Shown piece by piece: positions 52,034-61,360 of a stretch of 64,000 nt of DNA. The notes beneath the pieces were generated by a model. That model was given only the letters and a program-made list of their open reading frames with translations, ran no database searches and was not told the origin of the DNA. The stretch covers positions 62,001 through 126,000 of the forward strand of contig NZ_LOPY01000062.1 in NCBI RefSeq assembly GCF_001469895.1, read 5' to 3'. Each line of letters opens with the position of its first letter. Position 1 is the stretch's first letter. The translations under genes and the position numbers were made by a program. The DNA comes from Pseudoalteromonas sp. XI10. GTDB taxonomy: Bacteria; Pseudomonadota; Gammaproteobacteria; Enterobacterales; Alteromonadaceae.

Positions 52034-52968
52034 TGAATTTAAAACCCGCACATCGCTTACTTTACGCAGCCTGTTTTGCGTTCATGGGCAATGTGAATGC
52101 TGCCGATTTTATTAAACCCACCCCTTGGTCAAGTTTGGTCACTAACGATATTCAACGCTTTTTACCAAGCGATGAAGTACGCACTCTGCTTGCCGGTGAA
52201 GATGAGTTCATTAGCTTATATCGTCAATCGATGGCAGCCAGTCAACGCGGAATTGTGTTAATCATTCCTGATTGGCAGCACCTACCCACTAATAATGCTG
52301 GTATTAACTTTTTGCGCAAGCAGTTAAACGAAATTGGCTATGCAACCCTTGCCATGACCATGCCTGACATTGATTGGCACCCTGTCGATATGACAACGCC
52401 CGAGTCATCTGAAAGCTCTGAACCTGAGTCAACAACACAAAGTAATGAACAAGGCGATGAGCAAGCAGCTTCAGCTCCACCAGCCGAAACGCAACAAGCG
52501 CCGCATTTTGTTACGGGTGAGCCTAATATCAGTGAAGCTGTGCTTGATGATTACAAATTAAAGCTAATTGCCAGATTCAATGCCTTGTATAACAGTGCAA
52601 TGGATGAAGGCGGCAATATTATTGTGGTGGCACAAGGTGCCAGTGCGGGGCTACTGATTGAGCATTATGCTAGCTTTCCAAATAACGAACTAAACGCTTT
52701 TATTAGCCTAGGTAGTTATTTACCCAACAGTGTTCGTAACCAGCATCTCAATGCGACGCTTTCAACTATCAGCCCACCCTTACTGGATATTTTTTATAGT
52801 GAGGGTAACCCTGACACCCTGCAAAGTGTAAAAGACAGAAAACGTTGGGTAAGAAAACACGCTAAATATGACTACCGTCAAAGAGAGTTATTTGGTGTGC
52901 CTTCAGAGCCTGAGCAGCACCAGCGACTGCTCAAAGAAGTAGACGGCTTTTTACGCCGCCTTTTTTAA
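52033..52968 (+). CDS. DUF3530 family protein (alpha/beta-hydrolase-like)
   Basis: This 311-residue exported protein has a signal peptide cut near NVNAAD. The domain fits DUF3530, a degenerate alpha/beta-hydrolase. GIVLIIPDWQHLP is the first core strand and NIIVVAQGASAGLLIEHY near residue 200 is the nucleophile-elbow position (GASAG). An acidic Ser/Gln/Glu-rich insert of about 35 residues (near 118-155) separates the two halves. Catalysis and substrate are unknown. It overlaps the convergent djlA end by 18 bases. Confidence 0.8.
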   Translation: MNLKPAHRLLYAACFAFMGNVNAADFIKPTPWSSLVTNDIQRFLPSDEVRTLLAGEDEFISLYRQSMAASQRGIVLIIPDWQHLPTNNAGINFLRKQLNEIGYATLAMTMPDIDWHPVDMTTPESSESSEPESTTQSNEQGDEQAASAPPAETQQAPHFVTGEPNISEAVLDDYKLKLIARFNALYNSAMDEGGNIIVVAQGASAGLLIEHYASFPNNELNAFISLGSYLPNSVRNQHLNATLSTISPPLLDIFYSEGNPDTLQSVKDRKRWVRKHAKYDYRQRELFGVPSEPEQHQRLLKEVDGFLRRLF

Positions 52969-53823
52969 ATACTCATAAGCCGCTTGAATATCTTGGCTTT
53001 TCTTTACCGCAACTTCCATCATATGTTTTGGTAAACCTTGCGATACCAGCTTATCGGGGTGATGCTGAGCCATGAGCTTTCGATAGGCTACTTTAATATC
53101 TCTCGCTGAAGCATCATTGTTTAAGCCTAAAAGAGCCAACGCTTGAGCGCGATTCATACCATTATTCGGTGGCACATTGTGCCCTCTTTGTTCACTATGA
53201 CTGCTGCGGTTTTGCTGGCTTTGTTGGCGTTGTTGTTCATAAAAACGCTGTTGTTGCTGACGAAATGCAAATTCGGCTTGGTAGCGTTTTAATAAAAATG
53301 CGAACTGAGTACGCGAAATACCTAACTGCTTGCTCACCTCTTGCAATAGCTGCTTTTCTTGCTCTGCAAGGTGACCATCAGAAAAGGCCATTTGAATTTG
53401 TATTTCGAGGAAAAGTTGCAATAGATCATGGCGTCGAGCAAAGCGCTCTTTAAAGTCATGAACCGTTTCTTTTAATGAAAAATCCGTTTCTTTACCACTA
53501 CGAAAGGCATCTTGTGCTTCTCTGCGCTCATCACCCGATAAGCCCATTTCGTCCATAAACAAACTTGCCGCACGAATATGCGTTTCACTAACGCGACCAT
53601 TCGATTTGGCGATATGCCCCATCACCGCAAAACAGCTAGAAAAGAAAAGTGCTTGGCGCTCGTTAATATCATCGCCTTTAAACAAACCAGAAAAACCACC
53701 TGCTTTATCAAAGTCTTGTTTTAAGCTGCGATCGAACATATGGCCTAGGTATAGGCCCAGTAAGGCTCCTATAAATTTGCCAAACATAAAGCCAAAACAA
53801 AAACCGAGTACTTTTCCCCACAT
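52951..53823 (-). CDS. djlA: Membrane-anchored DnaJ-like co-chaperone DjlA
   Basis: DjlA is a DnaK co-chaperone with one N-terminal membrane helix and a cytosolic J domain. The 290-residue sequence has GFCFGFMFGKFIGALLGLYL near residue 8, and a TerB-like helical domain (about 55-180) with SDGHLAEQEKQLL. A Gln-rich linker leads to a C-terminal J domain with the HPD motif in AQHHPDKLVSQG near residue 254. The order is that of E. coli DjlA, whose helix promotes dimer formation. It follows murU by 23 bases on the same strand. Confidence 0.94.
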   Translation of the reverse strand: MWGKVLGFCFGFMFGKFIGALLGLYLGHMFDRSLKQDFDKAGGFSGLFKGDDINERQALFFSSCFAVMGHIAKSNGRVSETHIRAASLFMDEMGLSGDERREAQDAFRSGKETDFSLKETVHDFKERFARRHDLLQLFLEIQIQMAFSDGHLAEQEKQLLQEVSKQLGISRTQFAFLLKRYQAEFAFRQQQQRFYEQQRQQSQQNRSSHSEQRGHNVPPNNGMNRAQALALLGLNNDASARDIKVAYRKLMAQHHPDKLVSQGLPKHMMEVAVKKSQDIQAAYEYLKKAA

Positions 53824-53846
53824 AATTTGGCAAACCTCTGTTGTTA

Positions 53847-54503
53847 TTACAAAGCGAAACGTTGATTGATTTCGTCGAGTCTGGCAGGTGTGCCAATGTC
53901 ATCCCATTGCCCCAAATAAAGCTCAGTCGAAACGTGATGTTCACTGAGCTTTTCTCGCAAAATGGGCCCAAGTGGACGAATACCTGCGCTGAGACCTTTA
54001 AAGAAATCAGCATGATAGCGACTTATACCGGAAAAAGTATACTTTTGACTACCTGGGCTTAGATGACTCAGTGCAAAATCACCATCAGGGTTATGCGCAG
54101 GATTTTCAACAAGGACAATATGCGCCTCCCCTGCTTGCAGATGAAGCTGCATCAACGAAGTCACATCATAATCAGTAAACACATCACCATTGATGACAAT
54201 AAATTGCTCACCCAATAACGGCAATGCTTGAATGATGCCCCCGGCGGTTTCAAGCCCCCCAGCCTGCTCTTGGCTGTAAGTGATCGATACACCAAACTGC
54301 GAACCATTACCGAAATACTCTGTTATTTTGTCACCTTGCCAGGCAAGGTTAATGACAATATCGGTAATGCCTGCTTGGCGTAAGTTATTAATGTGATGCT
54401 CTAATAATGGCTTGCCGTTAATCTTTAGCATAGGCTTTGGCATCGCTTCTGTTAGCGGCATCATGCGCTTACCGCGCCCCGCCGCTAGGATCATTGCTTT
54501 CAT
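53847..54503 (-). CDS. murU: N-acetylmuramate alpha-1-phosphate uridylyltransferase
   Basis: MurU makes UDP-N-acetylmuramic acid from MurNAc-1-phosphate and UTP, a peptidoglycan recycling step that bypasses de novo MurA/MurB. The 218-residue protein has the nucleotidyltransferase motif LAAGRGKRMMPLTEAMPKPM at its start and VINGDVFTDYD near residue 107. The length and the neighbour amgK make MurU more likely than a glucose-1-phosphate or mannose enzyme. It overlaps amgK by 4 bases. Confidence 0.9.
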   Translation of the reverse strand: MKAMILAAGRGKRMMPLTEAMPKPMLKINGKPLLEHHINNLRQAGITDIVINLAWQGDKITEYFGNGSQFGVSITYSQEQAGGLETAGGIIQALPLLGEQFIVINGDVFTDYDVTSLMQLHLQAGEAHIVLVENPAHNPDGDFALSHLSPGSQKYTFSGISRYHADFFKGLSAGIRPLGPILREKLSEHHVSTELYLGQWDDIGTPARLDEINQRFAL

Positions 54504-55501
54504 TTAGACTCTTTAGTTAATCGCTGCTTAGTCTGTGGAATAATAGTCTGCTCTATCCACTGACCAAGGGCTGTTAACTCTGGGTATTCTTTACTGACAT
54601 TACTAATGTATGTAAGGGTTGGCAGCACATTATTCAAATAACCAGACTTACCGTCACGTAATTTTAAGCGGCAAAATATACCTGCAGCTTTTAAATGACG
54701 CTGCACGCCGGTTAAGTCAAACCAGCGCTTAAACATCGCAAATGAGGTGTCTTGCAATAGCTGTTGCTCGCTGAATTCGTCATAAGCGTAATGTAAAAGG
54801 TAATCTAGCTCTTGCTCTGGTAACTTGAAATAGCAATCCCTTAATAACGAAACAAGGTCATAACACACAGGCCCTTGCACCGCATCTTGATAATCGATGA
54901 TCGCCCATTGTTGCCCTGTGCGCATAATATTACGGCTATGGAAGTCTCGGTGTACAGTAACAATTGGTTGTTCAAGGGCATTGTTAACTAATAACTCACA
55001 AGCCTGTTGCCACATTTGCTGCTCATCAGCAGAAAGTTGCTCACCAATAAAGTTATCGACTAACCAATCTCTAAAAATGCTCAATTCAAATTGTAAAAAC
55101 TCACCATCAAATACTTTCATGTATTGGGCTGGCGGGATTTGCGCCCATTGTGCACTTAACTTTATTAGATGTTTGTAGTGTAAAGTGCGGTCTTCGTCGC
55201 CCAGTAAATCAGCCAAATGAGTATTGCCTAAATCACTCAGCAAGAAGAAGCCTTGCTTTTCATCTGCTTGAAGAATTTTTGGTAATTTAAAGCCATGCTG
55301 AGAAAACACTTTATTGAGTTCTACATAAGGCGTGTTATCTAATTTATCTGGATCTGAGTCCATGACAATATAGCTTTGATCACTTGTATTTACGCGGAAA
55401 TAACGGCGAAAACTCGCATCCCCTGTGATGGCGGCTAATTGATATTCATCCTCTTTAAAATGAGGATTTAAAAACTGCTGTAAACTTTTATAACGATTCA
55501 T
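54500..55501 (-). CDS. amgK: Anomeric MurNAc/GlcNAc kinase AmgK
   Basis: AmgK phosphorylates MurNAc at the anomeric carbon and passes it to MurU. The 333-residue protein has an APH-like kinase fold. The catalytic loop HRDFHSRNIM is near residue 182, and the metal-binding AIIDYQDAVQGP follows near residue 200. The position directly upstream of murU and divergent from lptD is the layout known in Pseudomonas. The amgK-murU pair lets the cell reuse wall sugar without MurA. Confidence 0.92.
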   Translation of the reverse strand: MNRYKSLQQFLNPHFKEDEYQLAAITGDASFRRYFRVNTSDQSYIVMDSDPDKLDNTPYVELNKVFSQHGFKLPKILQADEKQGFFLLSDLGNTHLADLLGDEDRTLHYKHLIKLSAQWAQIPPAQYMKVFDGEFLQFELSIFRDWLVDNFIGEQLSADEQQMWQQACELLVNNALEQPIVTVHRDFHSRNIMRTGQQWAIIDYQDAVQGPVCYDLVSLLRDCYFKLPEQELDYLLHYAYDEFSEQQLLQDTSFAMFKRWFDLTGVQRHLKAAGIFCRLKLRDGKSGYLNNVLPTLTYISNVSKEYPELTALGQWIEQTIIPQTKQRLTKESK

Positions 55502-55604
55502 TTAGTAAGATATCTATTTTTCACTAAGTCAATTACTGTATTTGCCATTGTTTTCCTTTATTATGTCTAGCTTATATCCAACCAAAGAGCATTAAGGTCA
55601 TTAA

Positions 55605-57851
55605 ATGAGCAAAACCTGGGGCATAATGATGCTAAGCGTACTTAGCGCACCATCGTTCGCCGAAACTGAACTGACACACAATTTTTGTGGCACTTCAATG
55701 CAAACCAGAGCTTGGCAACCGCTCCCTGGCCTTGAACTTAATATGATCGATATCAAATCCGATGATATTGAACTATTGGGTACCCAAAGCGCAGAATTTA
55801 CCGGTAATGTAGATATTAACACCCTAACGATGAATTTGTCCGCACAAAGTGCACTGATTGACAAACAACGTGGGTTACTTAATGCAACCGGCCCTATCGT
55901 TTATCGCGATAAAGTAAGCCAAATTAATAGTTCTGGGCTCAATGCGGATTTAAATAATTCTGAATTAAGCTTGCTTGGTGCTGATTATAAGCTCACCGAC
56001 CAACTTGGTCATGGTGGCGCAGAAAAACTAACAGTCAACGAGTCTGGCCTAAACCTGATGAACGCAAGCTTTACTACCTGCCCGGGCGAAACACCGGTGT
56101 GGGCAATTGAAGCTGACGAAATTGACTTATCAAGTGAAGATGGCTGGGGCGAAACTCACAATACCGTATTACGGGTATTTGATACGCCGGTTCTTTATAT
56201 CCCCTATTTTACGTTTCCGTTGGATGACCGCCGAAAATCAGGTTTATTAACACCTAAATTCTCAAGTTCAGGTCGCTATGGTATTGAAACCATCACTCCG
56301 TACTACTGGAATATTGCGCCAAATTACGACGCCACCATTACGCCTCGCTATATGTCTAAGCGCGGTTTGCAAATGATTGGTGAGTTTCGTTATTTAACTG
56401 AGCAAAACAACGGTCTCATTGCCGTTGAGTATCTAGATAAAGATGATGAAGAGCCAAATGTTGACTCGCGTTATCTATTCCATTGGCAACAACAAAGTTA
56501 CTTTGGTGAAAACTGGCGCGGTAATATCGATATTACCAACGTTAGTGATGATAACTACTTAACCGATTTAAATTCTGGCTATGCGACTCGCACAGACACT
56601 CAGTTATATCGTACAGGTTCACTCACCCACTTAGGTGATACTTGGCGCACCAATATTAAGCTACAGAGTTTTGAAGTACTTGGTGATCACCGCGAGTCAT
56701 ATGCGGCGCTGCCACAAATTAGTTTTTCTCAAACTGATGCGTATGATTTTTATGGCGTTGATTTAACCCTTGATGGTGAGCTTAGTTATTTCACGAATGA
56801 TGACGCAGTTATTGATGAAGCAAGCCGTGTTCACATAGAACCTAAAGCAAGCTTTGGTTATCAAGAATACGCATGGTCATTTTTATCTGAGTTCAGCGTA
56901 TTGCATACTGAATATAACCAGCATGGCGATTTAGCAGGGACCGACTACGACGAAAAAGTCACCCGCACCCTGCCAAAAGTGCGTTTATACAGCCAATTAA
57001 ATTTTGAGCGTGATACCGCGTTTTTCTTTAAAGATGGTATTCAAACTCTTGAGCCACAAATTCAGTACTTGTATACGCCAAATAAAGACCAATCAAATAT
57101 TGGCCTTTACGATACGGCAAAATTACAAGATGACTTTTTTGGTTTATTTAGAGACCGTCGTTTCTCAAGTATCGACCGTATTGCCACTGCGAACCAATTT
57201 ACGTTAGGTGCGACTACTCGCTTATTTAGCAATGAAAACGAAGAAGTATTTAATTTCAGCGCAGGCCAAATATTTTATTTAAGTGATGATGCAAAGCCTA
57301 CATCACAAGGTATTAATGTTGATACTAACTACAATGCCTTGTTCGCAGCGCAAACCATGTTACATTGGCACCGTCGCTGGTATTTATCAGGTGGTATTCA
57401 ATACGACACTGATGGTAAAGAAATTATTCAATCAAATATCACCTTAGATTATAAAGGTGACGATAAACAGCTCGTGCAATTGAACCATCGCTATGCAAAT
57501 GATGTCTCAGGCAATACAATCGAGCAAGTTGGTCTATTTACCAGCATTCCGCTATCGCAAGATTGGCAGTTTGTTGGCAGCTATCACCGCGATTTAGAAA
57601 GTGGTCGTAGCATTGAGGTTTTCAGCGGTCTTCAGTATGAATCGTGCTGTTGGGCGTTTCAAATCACAGGCCGTCGTCAAATCGAAACAGATTTGAACCA
57701 GGCGATTGGTCAAGAGCAAGCAACCTTTGATACCAGTATTGGCTTCAATATCGTATTAAAAGGGCTTGGAAGTAAAAGCCGTTATGATGCACAAAAATTA
57801 TTACAACAAGGTATTTTTGGCTATCGTAGACCGTATTTTCTTAATAACTAG
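55605..57851 (+). CDS. lptD: LPS assembly outer-membrane protein LptD
   Basis: LptD is the outer-membrane barrel that inserts LPS into the outer leaflet. The 748-residue sequence has a short signal (cut near FAET), an N-terminal OstA jellyroll (about 50-170) and a long barrel. The four cysteines for the interdomain disulfides are placed as in the family: one in NFCGTSM near residue 28, one in TTCPGE near 158 and a CC pair in SCCWAF near 681. IPYFTFPLDDRRKSG is the hallmark barrel entry. surA follows 36 bases later, as is conserved. Confidence 0.95.
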   Translation: MSKTWGIMMLSVLSAPSFAETELTHNFCGTSMQTRAWQPLPGLELNMIDIKSDDIELLGTQSAEFTGNVDINTLTMNLSAQSALIDKQRGLLNATGPIVYRDKVSQINSSGLNADLNNSELSLLGADYKLTDQLGHGGAEKLTVNESGLNLMNASFTTCPGETPVWAIEADEIDLSSEDGWGETHNTVLRVFDTPVLYIPYFTFPLDDRRKSGLLTPKFSSSGRYGIETITPYYWNIAPNYDATITPRYMSKRGLQMIGEFRYLTEQNNGLIAVEYLDKDDEEPNVDSRYLFHWQQQSYFGENWRGNIDITNVSDDNYLTDLNSGYATRTDTQLYRTGSLTHLGDTWRTNIKLQSFEVLGDHRESYAALPQISFSQTDAYDFYGVDLTLDGELSYFTNDDAVIDEASRVHIEPKASFGYQEYAWSFLSEFSVLHTEYNQHGDLAGTDYDEKVTRTLPKVRLYSQLNFERDTAFFFKDGIQTLEPQIQYLYTPNKDQSNIGLYDTAKLQDDFFGLFRDRRFSSIDRIATANQFTLGATTRLFSNENEEVFNFSAGQIFYLSDDAKPTSQGINVDTNYNALFAAQTMLHWHRRWYLSGGIQYDTDGKEIIQSNITLDYKGDDKQLVQLNHRYANDVSGNTIEQVGLFTSIPLSQDWQFVGSYHRDLESGRSIEVFSGLQYESCCWAFQITGRRQIETDLNQAIGQEQATFDTSIGFNIVLKGLGSKSRYDAQKLLQQGIFGYRRPYFLNN

Positions 57852-57887
57852 TACCGCAGTACTATTAGCAAGAGTATTAGAAAAAGT

Positions 57888-59180
57888 ATGAATTTAAAAA
57901 AATTATTTGCATCTGCATTATTAACAGTTGGCCTTTGCCAAAGCGTTTTCGCAAAACCTGTCGAAATCGACAAAGTTGTTGGTGTAGTTAACCAAGGTGT
58001 TATTTTACAAAGTGAAGTAGACACCATTATCAATCGCGTAAAAACTCAAGCGCAAGAGCAAGGTCAGCAATTACCTTCTGATGATACGCTTCGCATTCAA
58101 GCAATCGAGCGTTTAGTAAACCAAACTCTGATGATGCAACTTGCTGAGCGCATGGGTTTAGAAATCTCTGACTCTCAGTTAGACCAAACACTTGAAAATA
58201 TGGCTCGTGAGCAAGGCGGTACAATCGCTGACTTACGTCGCACTATCGAGGCAGCAGGCGAGAGCTACCCAGCATACCGTGAAGAAATTCGTAAAGAAAT
58301 CACCACGCAACAAGTAATGCGTGCGAACGTTGACCGCCGTATTTATATTAGCCCACAAGAAATCGATAACCTTCTTAAAATCATGGAAACTCAAGGCAAG
58401 AATGCCGAAGAGTATGATATTGGTCATATCTTGATTGATATCCCAAGTGATGCAACAGCTGATGAAATCACCAGTGCTAAAACGCGTGCAGATAAAGTTA
58501 TCGAGTTTTTAAAAGAAGGCAAAGAGTTCAAGCGTATCGCTATTTCATCTTCTAGCGGTTCAAAAGCCCTTGAAGGTGGTCAGCTAGGTTGGATGAGCAT
58601 CAACGAAATGCCATCACTTTTTGCTGAAGCGGTAAAAGGCCATAAAAAAGACGATATCGTTGGCCCGCTTCGTTCAGGTGCTGGTTTCCACATCATTAAA
58701 GTGCAAGATGTTCGTGGTCGCCAAGTTGTTGAAACAACAGAGGTTCGTTCACGTCACATCTTAATTAAGCCTTCTATCATCTTAAGCGAAGAAAAAGCGC
58801 GTGACATGCTAAAAGGTTTTGCAAAAGAGCTACGTGAAGGTAAAGCTGACTTTGGTGAACTTGCTAAAGAATACTCTGAAGATCCGGGTTCAGCATTAAA
58901 AGGTGGTGAGTACGATTGGACTGATCCAAGCACCTATGTACCAGAATTTAAAAATACCCTGCTTTCTCTAGATAAAAATGAAATCAGTGAGCCATTCAGA
59001 ACACAGTTTGGTTGGCACATTGTACAGCTACTTGATAAGCGTGTAGCTGATAAAACAGAGCAAGCTAAGCGTAACCGCGCTCACCAACTACTGTTTAATC
59101 GTAAATTTAAAGAAGAAAGTTTCAACTGGCAGCAAGAAATGCGTGAACAAGCGCACGTTGATATTTTCCCAACAGAATAA
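57888..59180 (+). CDS. surA: Periplasmic peptidyl-prolyl isomerase and chaperone SurA
   Basis: SurA folds and escorts outer-membrane proteins, including LptD, in the periplasm. The 430-residue protein has a signal peptide (cut after VFAK), an N-terminal chaperone region and two rotamase domains. The first (about residues 175-275) has ISSSSGSKALEGGQLGW; the second (about 285-385) has YSEDPGSALKGGEYDW. The chaperone region's VVGVVNQGVILQSEVD is typical. It lies between lptD and pdxA, matching the usual lptD-surA-pdxA order. Confidence 0.96.
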   Translation: MNLKKLFASALLTVGLCQSVFAKPVEIDKVVGVVNQGVILQSEVDTIINRVKTQAQEQGQQLPSDDTLRIQAIERLVNQTLMMQLAERMGLEISDSQLDQTLENMAREQGGTIADLRRTIEAAGESYPAYREEIRKEITTQQVMRANVDRRIYISPQEIDNLLKIMETQGKNAEEYDIGHILIDIPSDATADEITSAKTRADKVIEFLKEGKEFKRIAISSSSGSKALEGGQLGWMSINEMPSLFAEAVKGHKKDDIVGPLRSGAGFHIIKVQDVRGRQVVETTEVRSRHILIKPSIILSEEKARDMLKGFAKELREGKADFGELAKEYSEDPGSALKGGEYDWTDPSTYVPEFKNTLLSLDKNEISEPFRTQFGWHIVQLLDKRVADKTEQAKRNRAHQLLFNRKFKEESFNWQQEMREQAHVDIFPTE

Positions 59181-59185
59181 AAATT

Positions 59186-60178
59186 ATGACCATTAGAATT
59201 GCAATTACCCCAGGTGAGCCAGCCGGTATTGGCCCTGATTTACTTATCAAGTTAGCCCAGCACCAGTGGGATGCCCAACTGGTGGTGATTGCTGATGGCG
59301 CGCTGTTAAAACAGCGCGCTAAATTGCTTGGTTTAGATATTAATTTAATTGACTTCGATGACAGCCAAGCCCCAAGCATTGCCCCTGCAGGCAGCGTTTA
59401 CTTACATCAAGTAGATTTAGGCTCTGACGTTGAAGTGGGCGTACTTAATGACGCCAATGGTCAATACGTGCTGGATACACTACGTATCGCCAGTGAAAAA
59501 AATATGGATGGTACCTTTGCCGCTGTTGTTACAGGACCTGTGCATAAAGGGATTATCAACAAAGCAGGTATTTCATTCAGCGGTCACACTGAGTATTTTG
59601 CCCAGCAATCGAATACTGCCGATGTAGTGATGTTGTTAGCTACAGAAGGCTTACGTGTGGCGCTTGTTACGACGCATATACCGCTTGCTTATGTATCGCG
59701 CGCAATCACCGTTGAACGTTTAAGTAAAGTTGCCACTATTTTAAACCATGACTTACAAACTAAGTTTGGTATTGAAAAACCGCGTATCCTCGTATGTGGT
59801 CTAAACCCACATGCTGGCGAAGATGGTCATTTAGGCACTGAAGAAATTGATACCATAGCGCCAACTTTAGAGCTGTTAAATAATCAAGGCATGAACTTAA
59901 TTGGACCATTGCCTGCTGACACCCTGTTCCAAGATAAATATCTCTCGCAAGCAGATGCTGTGCTTGCAATGTATCACGATCAGGGATTACCTGTGCTAAA
60001 ATACAAAGGTTTCGGCAATTCGGTCAACATCACCCTTGGCCTGCCATTTATTCGCACCTCAGTAGATCACGGTACGGCTCTCGATTTAGCCGGCACAGGG
60101 ACTGCTGATGTAGGTAGTTTTGAATTAGCGATCCGCGAAGCAATTAAGCTCGCCCATGAAAAAGCACAGAATCAATGA
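59186..60178 (+). CDS. pdxA: 4-hydroxythreonine-4-phosphate dehydrogenase
   Basis: PdxA oxidises 4-phosphohydroxy-threonine in pyridoxal phosphate synthesis. The 330-residue product starts MTIRIAITPGEPAGIGPDLL. The metal histidines are visible in the family stretches SGHTEYFAQQ near residue 132, MYHDQGLPVLKYKGF near residue 262 and SVDHGTALDLAGTG near residue 292. It is 5 bases after surA and overlaps rsmA by 4 bases (ATGA). Confidence 0.96.
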   Translation: MTIRIAITPGEPAGIGPDLLIKLAQHQWDAQLVVIADGALLKQRAKLLGLDINLIDFDDSQAPSIAPAGSVYLHQVDLGSDVEVGVLNDANGQYVLDTLRIASEKNMDGTFAAVVTGPVHKGIINKAGISFSGHTEYFAQQSNTADVVMLLATEGLRVALVTTHIPLAYVSRAITVERLSKVATILNHDLQTKFGIEKPRILVCGLNPHAGEDGHLGTEEIDTIAPTLELLNNQGMNLIGPLPADTLFQDKYLSQADAVLAMYHDQGLPVLKYKGFGNSVNITLGLPFIRTSVDHGTALDLAGTGTADVGSFELAIREAIKLAHEKAQNQ

Positions 60179-60981
60179 CAGATAAAGTACATTTAGGACA
60201 CCGCGCTCGTAAGCGTTTTGGTCAAAACTTTTTAAACGATGACATGATCATCGACAAAATCGTCACGGCTATCGATCCTAAACCTGAAGACAATTTAGTA
60301 GAAATCGGCCCGGGTCTTGGTGCAATCACTGAGCCAGTCGCTGATTTAAGTGGCCACCTAACGGTTGTTGAGCTAGATAAAGACTTAGCAGAACGTTTAA
60401 CGAGCCACCCATTCTTAGGGCCAAAGTTAACAGTGCATCAAGGCGATGCAATGAAATTCGATTTTAGCTCTTTGATCAAGTCTGACGAAAAGTTAAAGAT
60501 TTTTGGTAACTTACCATACAACGTTTCGACCCCACTGCTATTCCATTTATTTGAGTTCGCGGATAACGTAGAGCACATGCATTTTATGCTGCAAAAAGAA
60601 GTGGTCAAACGTATGGTCGCAGGCCCGGGCAGTAAAGCCTTTGGTCGCTTAAGCGTGATGACACAATATTACTGTCACGCAATGCCAGTGATTGATGTGC
60701 CGCCAGAGTGCTTTAAACCTGCACCTAAAGTAGATTCAGCAGTTATTCGCTTGATCCCTAAAAAGCCTGAGCAACGTTCAGCTAAAAGCACTAAGCTATT
60801 AAACACAGTATGTTTAGAAGCCTTTAATCAACGCCGTAAGACTCTGCGTAATAGTTTATCTAACTTACTTACAGCTGAAGAACTAACAAGCATCGGCATC
60901 GATATCACTCTGCGTGCTGAAAGCCTGTCTTTACAACAATTTATTGATATAGCTAATTGGATTTATGACAACAAGCAGTAA
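60175..60981 (+). CDS. rsmA: 16S rRNA dimethyladenosine transferase RsmA (KsgA)
   Basis: RsmA dimethylates A1518 and A1519 of 16S rRNA late in 30S assembly. The 268-residue sequence has ARKRFGQNFLND (near residue 10), the SAM loop LVEIGPGLGAITEP near residue 41 and GNLPYNVSTPLLFH near residue 112. A C-terminal helical domain with FNQRRKTLRNSL completes the family. Its start overlaps the end of pdxA, and its end overlaps apaG by 17 bases. Confidence 0.96.
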   Translation: MTDKVHLGHRARKRFGQNFLNDDMIIDKIVTAIDPKPEDNLVEIGPGLGAITEPVADLSGHLTVVELDKDLAERLTSHPFLGPKLTVHQGDAMKFDFSSLIKSDEKLKIFGNLPYNVSTPLLFHLFEFADNVEHMHFMLQKEVVKRMVAGPGSKAFGRLSVMTQYYCHAMPVIDVPPECFKPAPKVDSAVIRLIPKKPEQRSAKSTKLLNTVCLEAFNQRRKTLRNSLSNLLTAEELTSIGIDITLRAESLSLQQFIDIANWIYDNKQ

Positions 60982-61354
60982 TTTAGGTTCTCCAATTAAG
61001 GTGTCGGTTGAAACCTTCTATGTAGAAGGCCAATCAGAGCCTGAACAAGATAAATACGTTTTTGCTTACTCAATCACCATTAAAAATCACAGTTTATGCA
61101 GTGCTAAGCTATTGAGTCGTTACTGGTTAATTACCGATGCCAACGGCAAAGAAGTGGAAGTGCAAGGTGAAGGGGTTGTAGGTGAAACACCTACCATAGC
61201 CCCAGGTGAAAGCTACAAATACACCAGTGGTGCAGTGCTTGATACCCCTGTTGGGACGATGCAAGGCCATTACACCATGCGTAACGAATTTGGCACTGAG
61301 TTTGAAGCGCCAATCGAGGTGTTTCGTTTAGCCCGCCCAAACATTTTGCACTAG
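60965..61354 (+). CDS. apaG: ApaG protein (Co2+/Mg2+ efflux-associated)
   Basis: ApaG is a small fibronectin-type beta-sandwich protein often tied to divalent-cation tolerance by genetics; its biochemical role is unsettled. The 129-residue product carries the family phrases YVFAYSITIKNHS near residue 30, LLSRYWLITDANGKEVEVQG near 47 and GVVGETPTIAPGESYKYTSG near 70. It overlaps rsmA by 17 bases and precedes apaH by 6, the usual arrangement. Confidence 0.95.
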   Translation: MTTSSNLGSPIKVSVETFYVEGQSEPEQDKYVFAYSITIKNHSLCSAKLLSRYWLITDANGKEVEVQGEGVVGETPTIAPGESYKYTSGAVLDTPVGTMQGHYTMRNEFGTEFEAPIEVFRLARPNILH

Positions 61355-61360
61355 GTAATA

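Noticed and set aside
53708..54013. 101-residue minus-strand frame across the djlA-murU junction
   Set aside because: Overlaps both djlA and murU in another frame and has no family features.
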